From NCBI GenBank assembly GCA_902794035.1, contig CADBFN010000009.1:1-53592 (forward strand): DNA of 53,592 bases, in the 5' to 3' direction. The first letter of the stretch is position 1. Each line of letters begins with the position of its first letter. The notes beneath the pieces were generated by a model, which searched no databases, was not told where the DNA came from, and saw nothing but the letters and a program-made list of their open reading frames with translations. Both the position numbers and the translations under genes were made by a program. Of this stretch, positions 41,789-50,591 are shown piece after piece. This DNA is from an uncultured bacterium (lineage in GTDB: Bacteria; Cyanobacteriota; Vampirovibrionia; Gastranaerophilales; Gastranaerophilaceae).

Positions 41789-43021
41789 TTACTTAAATAA
41801 AGCTTCAAAAATACCTTCACTATAGGTTGGGTGAGGGAAACAAATTTCCTTGAGTTTCTCTGCATTTATACCATTTTGCATTGCAATTAATAATTGCAAA
41901 ATTAATGATGAAGCTTCGGCACAAACTATATGTACTCCGACAATTTTATTGTCTTGCGACAAGATTTTTATAAAACCATCGGTATTTCCGTCACAATGAG
42001 CCTTACCCAAAGCAGAAACAAGTACCATAGATTTTTTATATGTATTTGGCTCCAAATCTTGTTCTCTTTTTCCTACCCATGCAATTTCAGGATTCCCATA
42101 AACAACTGACGGGGTATATTCTTTTCTGAATTCAATATCATCAATCTTTTCCAAAGCCTGTTTTATAGCATAATGAGCAAGCTGAATTTCGCCGCAAACA
42201 TCACCGATATATTCAATACCTTCAATAATCGTATGAGGATTAGGAGTTCTGCCAACTGCAACAAGCACGATTTCAGGCTCTATAATTTCATTATTTGATA
42301 ATATAACTTTATGATTTTCAATTTTTTGAACAGATGTTTCGGTATAATATTTAATTTTATTTGATTTAAATATGCGTTCGACACGTTTTGAAACTTCTGT
42401 ATCTGCAATCGGCAAAAGGCTTGAAGCAAGCTCAATAACAGTAGTATCTACCCCGAAATTATTAAATATTCTTGCCCATTCAATTCCAATAGCACCAGAG
42501 CCAACAATTAAAACACTTTCAGGTAATTTATCCAAATCTAAAATATCATCTGAGGACAATAAAAATTTATGATCAAATTCTAAACCTTTGACAACTTTTG
42601 GACTTGAACCTGTGGCACAAATGATTTTATTACACTCATACTGATTATTTTTTGTTTGTATAACATTTGAACTTACTATATGAGCTTCTTCCTTTACTAC
42701 AGAGACTTTTGAATTTTTCAGAGCAAGTTCAATCCCTTTACGCAGAATTTCGACAGTTTTGTTTTTACGTTCTTTCACTTTTGAATAATCAAGATTAATA
42801 TTTTCAACCGAAACACCAAAAGAAGCACTATTTATAATTTGTTTATAGACTTCAGAGGAATGTAAAATTGATTTTGTCGGGATACAACCTTTATTTAAAC
42901 ATACACCACCGATGTTATCTTTTTCAAAAAGTACAACTTTTTCACCCTTAGCCGCAGCATGTAATGCAGCCGTATAACCTCCCGGACCTCCACCGATAAT
43001 ACCAACATCAAATTTGTTCAT
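41789..43021 (-). CDS. lpdA: Dihydrolipoyl dehydrogenase, shortened form
   Basis: An FAD/NAD disulfide oxidoreductase that reoxidises lipoamide in 2-oxoacid dehydrogenase or glycine cleavage complexes. The FAD motif GIIGGGPGGYTAAL, redox pair Cys41/Cys46 (GGVCLNKGCIPTKS), NAD motif VGSGAIGIEWARIF and the C-terminal HPTYSE catalytic region are intact. At 410 residues it is about 50 shorter than usual. Most of the loss is between VAVGRTPN and EYIGDVCG, where around 30 residues that normally run from the second NAD strand to the FAD-binding GD motif are absent. No complex subunit genes are near. Function is probably retained, but unverified. Confidence 0.85.
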   Translation of the reverse strand: MNKFDVGIIGGGPGGYTAALHAAAKGEKVVLFEKDNIGGVCLNKGCIPTKSILHSSEVYKQIINSASFGVSVENINLDYSKVKERKNKTVEILRKGIELALKNSKVSVVKEEAHIVSSNVIQTKNNQYECNKIICATGSSPKVVKGLEFDHKFLLSSDDILDLDKLPESVLIVGSGAIGIEWARIFNNFGVDTTVIELASSLLPIADTEVSKRVERIFKSNKIKYYTETSVQKIENHKVILSNNEIIEPEIVLVAVGRTPNPHTIIEGIEYIGDVCGEIQLAHYAIKQALEKIDDIEFRKEYTPSVVYGNPEIAWVGKREQDLEPNTYKKSMVLVSALGKAHCDGNTDGFIKILSQDNKIVGVHIVCAEASSLILQLLIAMQNGINAEKLKEICFPHPTYSEGIFEALFK

Positions 43022-43077
43022 AAATACCCCTTATTCATGAGATATTATAAATCAAAAATACTCATGTATAAAACAAA

Positions 43078-44748
43078 CTATATTTCAAATAAACTGTGAA
43101 GTCTTTCTTTAATATCTTCTTCGTCAAGATCGTCTGTCAGTTTGTTTAAATCAAGCGACATCTGATAATAATTCGCTGCATCATTTATGAAGCCCATTAT
43201 TTGACTTGCACGACCGGCATTAAAATAAGCAAGAGTGTAATTAGGATTGATTGAAATAGCAGTTTCAAAATATTCCAAAGCTTCCTGTGCATCTTCAAGC
43301 CCATCAAGATACAAAATACCAAGATTATTTTGAGAATATTCATTTTCAGGGTTTAGCTCAATAGCCTTATGGTATGCAACAAGAGCCTCTTCCAAATAAT
43401 CTTTTTCCCACAATGCAACTCCCAATTTTGAATACCCGCGTTCTTCATCTGGATTTAATATAACAGCATCGCAATATGAATGAATAGCTTTATCCAAATC
43501 ATAATCAGCCATATAAATATCGCCAAGTGCAATATACAGATCATAATTTTTAGGATCTAATATTATGCCTGCCTGATAGGTTGAAACAGCAGCTTCTATA
43601 TTGCCCTTTTCGCCGGCATAAACTGCACCTAACGCCTGACAAACGATTGATGTCCATTCAGGATCAGGATTAATTGCAATAGCTTTCTGATAATGCTCTA
43701 TCGCATCATCATACAATTCCGCTCTTGCATAAGCATACCCTAAGGAATTGTTATAAAACGGATTTTCAGGATCATTTTGAACCGCAAGTTTAAACGCGCT
43801 GACAGAATTTAATTTATCATCCTTACTCATATACAAATGACCTAATTCATAATAAATTTGAGCTCTGTCAATATCAAATTCCAAAAGTCTTTCGTAACAA
43901 TCAATAGCTTCGTCACTATTTTCAGGAAAATATGATTGGAGTATTCCTGCCAGTTTAACTAATACAGCACGATTAAGCGGGTTTTCTTCCAATACTTTTC
44001 TGTAACATTGTGCGGTAGTTTCAATATCTTTTGACTTAAACGCTATATCACCCATTTTTGAATAAAAATATTCACGATTAGGAGTTTTTTCGATAGCACG
44101 TTTATAAACCAATTCTGCTTTATCATACATATTGAACTTTTCGAAGAATTTACCAACAGTTGAATAAGAAAATACACTCATATCACTTGCCATGCTCTGA
44201 TAAAACATTTTCATAGTATTTCTGTCCCATGCAAGCATGACACTCCCGGACAAAAAGTAATATAAGAATTTCATGTAGTCAGCAAAGTTGCCTGATTCTG
44301 AATTTATTTTTTCAAGAATTGCCTGCGACATGATCATTCGGGGACGACCTGAATTAATTCCGCTAAGTTTAATAGCAGATTCATACTCTTTTTCAGCCGA
44401 TACATAGTCTTTTGACTGCTGCATAAAATAACCGGTATATAAATGAGCATTAACACTGTCAGGAGATAAAGTAATTGCGGTCTGGCACTGTTCAATTGCA
44501 CTATATATACTAATTTGTCCCTGTTCCCACATCAAAGAAGCAAGACGGTAATAAGTTTCAGGAATTGAAGGATCATATTTTACCGCATCAATATAATTGT
44601 TTATAGCATCCTGCAAATCAGAACTTTTTTGTTCACGCAAATATTTTTCGTGAAACAATCTGGCTTTTTCTAAATATTCCTGTGCCTTTTGCCTGTATTG
44701 GGAGTTTACTGCACCTGCTACCATCGGCATAACTATTTGTTCTGACAT
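43078..44748 (-). CDS. TPR-repeat protein, cytosolic
   Basis: A 556-residue protein composed almost wholly of tetratricopeptide repeats; I count at least ten, such as PETYYRLASLMWEQGQISIY, FYNNSLGYAYARAELYDDAI and YSQNNLGILYLDGLEDAQEA. TPR arrays bind partner proteins, and here the partner is unknown. The start at 44748 (MSEQIVMPMV) follows TGGAGC; an in-frame ATG further upstream has no ribosome site. No signal peptide. It stands alone between lpdA and the GH105 gene. Confidence 0.88.
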   Translation of the reverse strand: MSEQIVMPMVAGAVNSQYRQKAQEYLEKARLFHEKYLREQKSSDLQDAINNYIDAVKYDPSIPETYYRLASLMWEQGQISIYSAIEQCQTAITLSPDSVNAHLYTGYFMQQSKDYVSAEKEYESAIKLSGINSGRPRMIMSQAILEKINSESGNFADYMKFLYYFLSGSVMLAWDRNTMKMFYQSMASDMSVFSYSTVGKFFEKFNMYDKAELVYKRAIEKTPNREYFYSKMGDIAFKSKDIETTAQCYRKVLEENPLNRAVLVKLAGILQSYFPENSDEAIDCYERLLEFDIDRAQIYYELGHLYMSKDDKLNSVSAFKLAVQNDPENPFYNNSLGYAYARAELYDDAIEHYQKAIAINPDPEWTSIVCQALGAVYAGEKGNIEAAVSTYQAGIILDPKNYDLYIALGDIYMADYDLDKAIHSYCDAVILNPDEERGYSKLGVALWEKDYLEEALVAYHKAIELNPENEYSQNNLGILYLDGLEDAQEALEYFETAISINPNYTLAYFNAGRASQIMGFINDAANYYQMSLDLNKLTDDLDEEDIKERLHSLFEI

Positions 44749-44842
44749 TATAATGCTCCAATAATCTGATTTATCTATCATGTCGGAAGGCAAAAAAGCA
44801 TCTTTAATATTGTTTAAGATTAATCATTCAAACGTATGAGAA

Positions 44843-46114
44843 TTAAAATAATTTTTTTAATTCACTTTTTAATAACTTAGAAACTGTTGCAGAAACATAT
44901 GATGATGCAAGAATAAAAGGAGCAGAACCTTTAGGATCGTCTTTCACATAATAATAACAATTATTATACATATGAGGATAGTCATTTACTATTGCCATTT
45001 TATATATATCATTTAAAGAATAATTAAAGAAACCTTCAGATTCTAATTTATTATCCGTTACTCCATTAAAAGCCTTTAAACCTGCATAAGCATATTTATC
45101 ATCAGTTACGAAATTATTTGTATATGCTTTCATCAGTGCATATGCCATCATAGAGGTTCCTGAAGTCTCAAATTTATTACAACCTGAAATATTATCTTCC
45201 GGATAAATAACATTTTTCCACATGCCTGTATTCGGGTCCTGATATGAAATCATCCCGTCAAAAAAATCCTTTAGCTGAGTTTTTAAAATTTCTTTTTGAC
45301 TTCCTTCAGGGAATAATTCAATAATATCAACCTGAGCCATCGCATACCAACCGACACCTCGTGACCACACAACACCATTCATTGTTTTTCCGTCAGACTT
45401 ACACCCATGATTATATAAACCGTTCTTATTTTTAAGATGTTTTGATACCCAATCAAGCCTGTTAAAAATTAAACTATAATGACTTTCCATATCATCTGAA
45501 AACATCATTTTTTTATACCGTAATTCAAACGGTAAAGCCATGTATAAACCATCAAGGGCAAAAGGATAATTAATCCATGCTCTGTTATTTATTTTATGAT
45601 AATAATTTCCGCCAACCATATCTAAAACAGGTTGCTTTGACAATTCGCCATAAACTTTATCCAAATTATTTTTGTACTTGTCTGAATTGTTTGATTTTAG
45701 AATATCGAACAATGTAAAACCCGGAGCAACATCATCAACAGTTCCTTTTACATATATATTTCTGAAGTTTCTTGTATTATTTACTGAGCCGTCATCATTT
45801 ATATTGTCATTATAAAATTCATCAACAAAATTTTTATAACCCATTCTTAAAAGAGCCTTCATCATAAGACCGTCACAATAACTCCAGTTATGCACCTTTG
45901 GACCTTTATTCCAGCTCAGAATTTTTACATCATTAGTACCTTTTATTGATTTTGTCTTATGAACCAATTCCCACGCATATTCAGATGCTTTGTATTGATT
46001 CTGAACAGAATGCAAAAAATAAAATCCGTTCAATCTGCGAAAACAAACAAAAAATATGCATATGAAAATTATTAAAAAAAACAAAATGGCATTTCTTCTT
46101 GGAATCATAGACAA
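44843..46114 (-). CDS. Unsaturated rhamnogalacturonyl hydrolase, GH105/GH88 type
   Basis: GH105 enzymes remove the unsaturated galacturonyl residue left by pectate or rhamnogalacturonan lyases. A 423-residue protein with an N-terminal membrane anchor at about 9-25 (AILFFLIIFICIFFVCF). The alpha6/alpha6 barrel has the family signatures INYPFALDGLYMALPF (with the likely catalytic Asp), VVWSRGVGWYAMAQVDII and FETSGTSMMAYALMKAY. It would use the products of the PL11 lyase at 4392-6395, which has a similar anchor. The neighbouring gene is divergent and unrelated. The GH88 alternative (chondroitin/heparin products) is less likely given PL11. Confidence 0.9.
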   Translation of the reverse strand: MSMIPRRNAILFFLIIFICIFFVCFRRLNGFYFLHSVQNQYKASEYAWELVHKTKSIKGTNDVKILSWNKGPKVHNWSYCDGLMMKALLRMGYKNFVDEFYNDNINDDGSVNNTRNFRNIYVKGTVDDVAPGFTLFDILKSNNSDKYKNNLDKVYGELSKQPVLDMVGGNYYHKINNRAWINYPFALDGLYMALPFELRYKKMMFSDDMESHYSLIFNRLDWVSKHLKNKNGLYNHGCKSDGKTMNGVVWSRGVGWYAMAQVDIIELFPEGSQKEILKTQLKDFFDGMISYQDPNTGMWKNVIYPEDNISGCNKFETSGTSMMAYALMKAYTNNFVTDDKYAYAGLKAFNGVTDNKLESEGFFNYSLNDIYKMAIVNDYPHMYNNCYYYVKDDPKGSAPFILASSYVSATVSKLLKSELKKLF

Positions 46115-46199
46115 AAACTAACACAAATGTAAATTGTAGTAAAGAATAGTGTAAAAAACATGAATTACAAATTATTTTTTAATATACTTATCATGACAC

Positions 46200-47918
46200 A
46201 TGGACTCATTAAAAGCTTTATATAACAAATACTACAAATCTAAAGATATCATAATTTTCATATTTTTATTAATTATTGCAGGTTTCTGTAGCATTTATTT
46301 AGGTATGGAAAGGCAATGGGATACGTTAAATTATCACATTTATAACCCTTATGCTTTTCTTACCGGCAGAATGAATATTGATATAATGCCGGCAGGGATA
46401 CAATCTTATTTTAATCCGCTGCTTGATATCCCATACTATTTGCTGATTAAGTATAACAATAATCACCCTTGTATTAATACTTTTCTGATGGGATTTGACT
46501 TTGCTCTATTCATATTTATGATATACAAAATATCTTCATTAATTTTCAAAAATTATTATAAAAATTTTATAGTAATTTTTTGCATAATATGCGCTTCTGC
46601 CACATATATTGTATATAGACATATAGGATTTTTATCACACGATTTATTTCTGAATGCTCTAGGACTTGTCGGAGTATATTACTTATTAAAAGCTCTGGAT
46701 AAAGAACATTTCAAATTAAAATACATAATAATTGCCGGATTATCGACAGGCTTAGCATGCGGATTAAAATACTACGCATCTGTATTTGCACTGCCTACTG
46801 TTTTAACCGCTCTTATATTTATCAAAAATTTTAAAAAACCTAAATCTGCATTAATTGCACTATTATCTTCTTCTGTCATAGGTTTTTTGATTACCGGCGG
46901 ATTTTGGGTGTACAAACTATACATAACATTTGGAAATCCATTTATGCCATATTTTAATTCTATATTCCTTAATCCTAATATAAATATTGATAACATATAC
47001 AGATTAGATTTCCCTAATTATGACATCCGATATAAATTGTTTTATCCATTTACGGCAAAGTGGGGAATATGGATGAATATGCTTTATTTCACTTTTATAG
47101 CAAATTTTTTATTATTTAAGTTTTTTGACAAAAATGATTTTGAAAGCAGATACAAAATAAAAAATATTCATATAAACTTTTTAATATGTTTTTTATTTAT
47201 TGCATATTTGTACTGGGTTAATTACCTGGCAGTTGCAAGATATTTTATTTTTGCTGCGGGATTATCTTCTTTAATATTATTTGCTCTTGCTCTGAAATTT
47301 TTACATATTTTATTTGCAAAATCAAAATATGTACCATCTTTAAATGTAATAAATATTATTGCAATAGTGGTTATAACATCAGGAATAATTATCGGTAATT
47401 TATATGAGAAAAAGAAAAGAGTATATCGAATAAATCCACTATTTATGCATACAACATTATCAATAGACAATACACGCATCCTCATCCCTGATAATGCTAT
47501 AGTATTAAATCTTCATGGCACAGGTTTTATAATTCCTTTTCTTAACCCAAATGCAAAATATATTCATCTGAATAGCAAAGTATTTACAAGAATTGATTCT
47601 AATTTATTTACCCAACAAAAACTTAATGAAATAACAAAATTAATAAAAAACAATAAAGATTCTGTATATTTTATCAGCAAATACAGATATAGACACAGAT
47701 ATAATAATATAGAAAGATACCAAATAACCAACATAAAAAAACTTATTAAAATGAATAAACAAATGCCCCAAGAAACACTGATAAGCGAATATAGAGCATC
47801 ACTATATGAACTCGACAAGCTTGGTATAGATATGCATCCTGAATACTGCAACAGAATCTTTGTTAATTATTTCAGATATCCTTTTTATTTATGCAAAATG
47901 AGATTAAAAAATGAATAA
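46200..47918 (+). CDS. Multi-pass GT-C-like glycosyltransferase
   Basis: A 572-residue protein with about ten hydrophobic segments (for example IIIFIFLLIIAGFCSIYLG and IHINFLICFLFIAYLYW) and a soluble C-terminal part from about 420. The acidic motif WDTLNYHIYNPYAFLTG in the first external loop is like the D-x-Y catalytic loop of GT-C fold, polyprenyl-phosphate-sugar-dependent transferases. It probably modifies a surface glycan or lipid. The start at 46200 has no strong ribosome site. A terminator follows. The family cannot be fixed further by eye. Confidence 0.7.
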   Translation: MDSLKALYNKYYKSKDIIIFIFLLIIAGFCSIYLGMERQWDTLNYHIYNPYAFLTGRMNIDIMPAGIQSYFNPLLDIPYYLLIKYNNNHPCINTFLMGFDFALFIFMIYKISSLIFKNYYKNFIVIFCIICASATYIVYRHIGFLSHDLFLNALGLVGVYYLLKALDKEHFKLKYIIIAGLSTGLACGLKYYASVFALPTVLTALIFIKNFKKPKSALIALLSSSVIGFLITGGFWVYKLYITFGNPFMPYFNSIFLNPNINIDNIYRLDFPNYDIRYKLFYPFTAKWGIWMNMLYFTFIANFLLFKFFDKNDFESRYKIKNIHINFLICFLFIAYLYWVNYLAVARYFIFAAGLSSLILFALALKFLHILFAKSKYVPSLNVINIIAIVVITSGIIIGNLYEKKKRVYRINPLFMHTTLSIDNTRILIPDNAIVLNLHGTGFIIPFLNPNAKYIHLNSKVFTRIDSNLFTQQKLNEITKLIKNNKDSVYFISKYRYRHRYNNIERYQITNIKKLIKMNKQMPQETLISEYRASLYELDKLGIDMHPEYCNRIFVNYFRYPFYLCKMRLKNE

Positions 47919-47934
47919 GACATAATTGAAACAT

Positions 47935-47962
47935 AAAAGCCCCCGACTACTCGGAGGCTTTT
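47935..47962. terminator. Bidirectional terminator
   Basis: AAAAGCC and CCGA (47935-47946) pair with TCGG and GGCTTTT (47951-47962), with one mismatch, loop CTAC. It separates the GT-C-like gene from the convergent CopG-like gene. Confidence 0.85.
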
Positions 47963-48010
47963 ATAATATGTTTCCCAAAATCTGATAGTTTCTTTCCTTT
48001 TTCCTATTGG

Positions 48011-48199
48011 TTATCCCAACAAACTTTCCAATACATCTGCGTTTTTAAGTGCACTTGTTGATTCTTTGATTCTTTGCTTATATATATATGTTCGCAATGC
48101 TTCTCTGATAAGTTCACTTCTTGATCGATTTTCGCCCGTTGCTACCTGATCAATTCTGTTTAAAAAATCTTCGGGCATTGAAATTAATACTCTTGCCAT
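48011..48199 (-). CDS. CopG-type ribbon-helix-helix DNA-binding protein
   Basis: A 62-residue protein: strand ARVLISMPEDFLNRID, then two helices with SRSELIREALRTYI, the standard ribbon-helix-helix pattern. Such proteins are dimeric repressors and often antitoxins. No toxin gene adjoins it, since a terminator lies on the 3' side and 175 gene-free bases on the 5' side, so an orphan regulator is more likely. Strong ribosome site AAGGAG. A 9-bp inverted repeat upstream (48288-48321) could be its operator. Confidence 0.88.
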   Translation of the reverse strand: MARVLISMPEDFLNRIDQVATGENRSRSELIREALRTYIYKQRIKESTSALKNADVLESLLG

Positions 48200-48287
48200 A
48201 TATACTCCTTTTCAAAAATACTTATACTCTTATCTATATATTAATAAACAATTATTCACTTAAAAAAGTGCTAAACTTTATATAAAA

Positions 48288-48321
48288 GCTATATATCAAA
48301 TTTTTAAAAAGCATATATAGC
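48288..48321. promoter_or_regulatory. Inverted repeat upstream of the CopG-like gene
   Basis: GCTATATAT (48288-48296) and ATATATAGC (48313-48321) with a 16-base spacer, in an AT-rich 175-base gap (48200-48374) that holds no gene. The placement would suit an operator, but AT-rich sequence makes chance symmetry easy. Confidence 0.3.
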
Positions 48322-48374
48322 AAGGCTTTTAAACGATAGATTAATTTTAATATTTCTTAACAATAATCAAAAAC

Positions 48375-49340
48375 TTATGAAATCATCAAGACAAAACAAA
48401 CACAAAGCATGAACCAGGTTGATATGTTTCTTGCAAACATAAACCTTAAAAAGAAAGAGGCATTCGGTGTTTGTTTTACAGTTTCCCAGGTATCTAAAGG
48501 GTAATGCCAAGGCTTTACAACAGGCAAATCATTTTTATTTTCATTATATTTTTTGAGCATATTAAATAAATCCGCTACTAACGGTAACGTCACAAATGGA
48601 ACTAAATAATAATAATTTCCTGATTTTAGAGCAAGAAGCAAAATAAATAAATATCCGACGATATAAAACAACAACATAAACTTTAACGCTTTATCTTTTG
48701 TTTTTAAAAGCGTACATAAAGTCCTTTTTGAAGAACACACATCTTCATCAAAATCCATGAGCATGTGAGCATATAAAACAGCATTTACAAACATTGAACA
48801 AGCTAAAGACAAAATAAGGACATCTAATGATAAATTCTTTGTCATAACATAATATATGCCCTCAAACATAAGCGGTCCATACGCCAAAATCACGGCCAAA
48901 TCCCCAAATCCTTTACTTGAAAGTTTTGAATATAAAAGAGCTATCGGCAAAACTGCAGCCGCAAAAAATACAACCCACCATCCCGAGCAGAAAAATAATA
49001 TTACTCCGCATAAAGCGGCAACAGATAACATGAAAATTATAACATTTCTCAAATCTTCAATCGTAGCCTGCCCGTTACGCAGGTATCTGCATTTTATTTC
49101 TTTTGAATTATCAAGAAATTTTTTGTCACAAGAAAGCCTTTTATAATCAAAATAATCATCACTAAGATTTGTAGATAAATGAACTAATACAATTCCAAAC
49201 AAAGCAATCAATCCGCAATAGATATTGCCTCCTGCTTTTACACTGTAAGCAAAAGCAACAAGCCAACTCAAAAAAGTCATAGGGACTGAATACGGTCTTG
49301 CATTATTTATCCAAAATTTTACAGTTTCAACTATTTTCAT
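48375..49340 (-). CDS. UbiA family prenyltransferase
   Basis: A 321-residue integral membrane enzyme attaching a polyprenyl chain to an aromatic or related acceptor. The first Asp-rich motif, N58-x2-D61-x3-D65 (TNLSDDYFDYKR), and the second, MDFDEDVCSSKR, are present, with about eight membrane helices. The NxxDxxxD context with N-terminal NNARPYSVPMTFLSW resembles MenA (menaquinone) members, but no other men gene is present. It is the last gene of a coupled run; its ATG overlaps the stop of the 73-residue gene (TAATG). Confidence 0.88.
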   Translation of the reverse strand: MKIVETVKFWINNARPYSVPMTFLSWLVAFAYSVKAGGNIYCGLIALFGIVLVHLSTNLSDDYFDYKRLSCDKKFLDNSKEIKCRYLRNGQATIEDLRNVIIFMLSVAALCGVILFFCSGWWVVFFAAAVLPIALLYSKLSSKGFGDLAVILAYGPLMFEGIYYVMTKNLSLDVLILSLACSMFVNAVLYAHMLMDFDEDVCSSKRTLCTLLKTKDKALKFMLLFYIVGYLFILLLALKSGNYYYLVPFVTLPLVADLFNMLKKYNENKNDLPVVKPWHYPLDTWETVKQTPNASFFLRFMFARNISTWFMLCVCFVLMIS

Positions 49341-49561
49341 TATGTAAATATATTTTTAATTGCTACAACAGTTTCGTAACTTGCACCTGATTCTAATAAC
49401 TCTTCTGCACTTAAACAAAACATGGTTATATATCTTTTAGCCTCAGTAATCTCTGCTTTTTCAAGGTTTTCAACAGCGAATGCAATTGCATCATTGCGGC
49501 TGATTTTAGGCATCAGGTCATTTTTACCCTTGCGAAATATTCTTGCTTTTGATTTGCCCAT
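49340..49561 (-). CDS. Small hypothetical protein (73 aa)
   Basis: No known family. It is basic at the N-terminus (MGKSKARIFRKGKNDLMPKI) with two or three helices after (AFAVENLEKAEITEAKRYIT, SAEELLESGASYETVVAIKN). Both ends are joined to neighbours by TAATG stop/start overlaps: with the ROK kinase upstream and the UbiA gene downstream. That arrangement is good evidence that it is translated. It may be a helical adaptor; no function is assigned. Confidence 0.8.
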   Translation of the reverse strand: MGKSKARIFRKGKNDLMPKISRNDAIAFAVENLEKAEITEAKRYITMFCLSAEELLESGASYETVVAIKNIFT

Positions 49562-50439
49562 TACAACACCCCTTTTTCGAAAGCCAAAAGAGCCGCACCA
49601 ATCATGCCTGAATAATTGCCTGCAGTCGCTTTTTTAACCTCAATAGGAGTTGTTATAATTTCTTTATTTGCATTATTCTGAATTTTTTCAACATCAACAA
49701 ACTCTGCCATAGAACCTGAAAGAACGACACAATCAGGATCAAAAATATTTGCCAGACCTATAATGCCGTTTGTAATATCATCCTGCCATTTATTAAATAT
49801 TTCAATCATCCGGCTGTCGTTATTATTAACACCTTCTACAATATCATAAGTAGTAATATCAGGATTATTAGAAATTTCTTCTCCTGTCAATTTCAAACCC
49901 TTGCCTGAAGCATAGATTTCAAAACAATCCCAACTTCCGCAGGTACATTTTCTTCTTTTATCCGAATACATTTTAAAATGCATTTCCCCTGCCGCACCAT
50001 TTTGTCCTTTCAGAAGCTGATTATTTATAATTATACCGCCGCCGACGCCGGTACCTAAAGTCAGCATGACAGACACTTTTGTCCCTTTTGAAGCTCCTAT
50101 TTTATATTCTGCCCAGGCTGCGCAATTTGCATCATTTTCAACAAACACAGGTTTTGAAGATAAATCACAAAACGGCATATCAGGATAACCTTTTGCAATA
50201 TTACCTGTTGAGCCCAAAATATGATTATTCTCATTATTAACGGCACCACAAGTGGAAAAAGCCACGATATCTATGTCATTTTCATGTTTTCTTATAATTG
50301 ATTCAAACAAAGATTTAATTTCTTCATAAGTTTTCGGAGTCGGATTTTTTTCAATTTCAGATACAATTTTTCCGCATTCATCAATAATGGCAGAATAAAT
50401 CTTTGTTCCTCCGACATCTATTCCGAGAGCATATCGCAT
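49561..50439 (-). CDS. ROK family sugar kinase (possible N-acetylmannosamine kinase)
   Basis: A 292-residue ASKHA-fold kinase: ALGIDVGGTKIYSAII (phosphate loop), VENDANCAAWAEY (catalytic Asp), LTLGTGVGGGI and the zinc-binding ROK motif CTCGSWDCFE. ROK kinases phosphorylate glucose, GlcNAc, ManNAc or fructose. Next to nanE, ManNAc kinase (NanK) is the natural guess, though glucokinase or GlcNAc kinase cannot be excluded. Its start lies inside the end of the 57-residue gene, a 22-base overlap. Confidence 0.92.
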   Translation of the reverse strand: MRYALGIDVGGTKIYSAIIDECGKIVSEIEKNPTPKTYEEIKSLFESIIRKHENDIDIVAFSTCGAVNNENNHILGSTGNIAKGYPDMPFCDLSSKPVFVENDANCAAWAEYKIGASKGTKVSVMLTLGTGVGGGIIINNQLLKGQNGAAGEMHFKMYSDKRRKCTCGSWDCFEIYASGKGLKLTGEEISNNPDITTYDIVEGVNNNDSRMIEIFNKWQDDITNGIIGLANIFDPDCVVLSGSMAEFVDVEKIQNNANKEIITTPIEVKKATAGNYSGMIGAALLAFEKGVL

Positions 50440-50591
50440 ATACTTCTTCCTTTTTTTAATGGTTTTTCACTAATACTTACAACATCAGAATCAATTTTTT
50501 TAATATTTTTTGGAGTCTGATTTACAACTATTTTATACAAATTTGCCACTTTATCAAAATTTGATAAAGGTCTGAGCGGAAATATTTTCAT
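50418..50591 (-). CDS. Overlooked microprotein (57 aa) between nanE and the ROK kinase
   Basis: An open frame of 57 residues starting MKIFPLRPLSNFDKVANLYK and ending ICDMLSE. The ATG overlaps the nanE stop (TAATG) and is preceded by GGGAG within the end of nanE; its 3' end runs 22 bases into the ROK gene. It is basic with a DVVSIS stretch near residue 36. The DxVxIS pattern faintly recalls FlgM-type anti-sigma proteins, but I would not assign that. Below the usual size cut-off for gene calling, yet the coupling on both sides makes it a likely gene. Confidence 0.7.
   Translation of the reverse strand: MKIFPLRPLSNFDKVANLYKIVVNQTPKNIKKIDSDVVSISEKPLKKGRSICDMLSE

Noticed and set aside
48011-48199. 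Toxin-antitoxin pair with the CopG-like protein as antitoxin
   Set aside because: No small toxin-like frame adjoins it; a terminator and a gene-free gap flank it.
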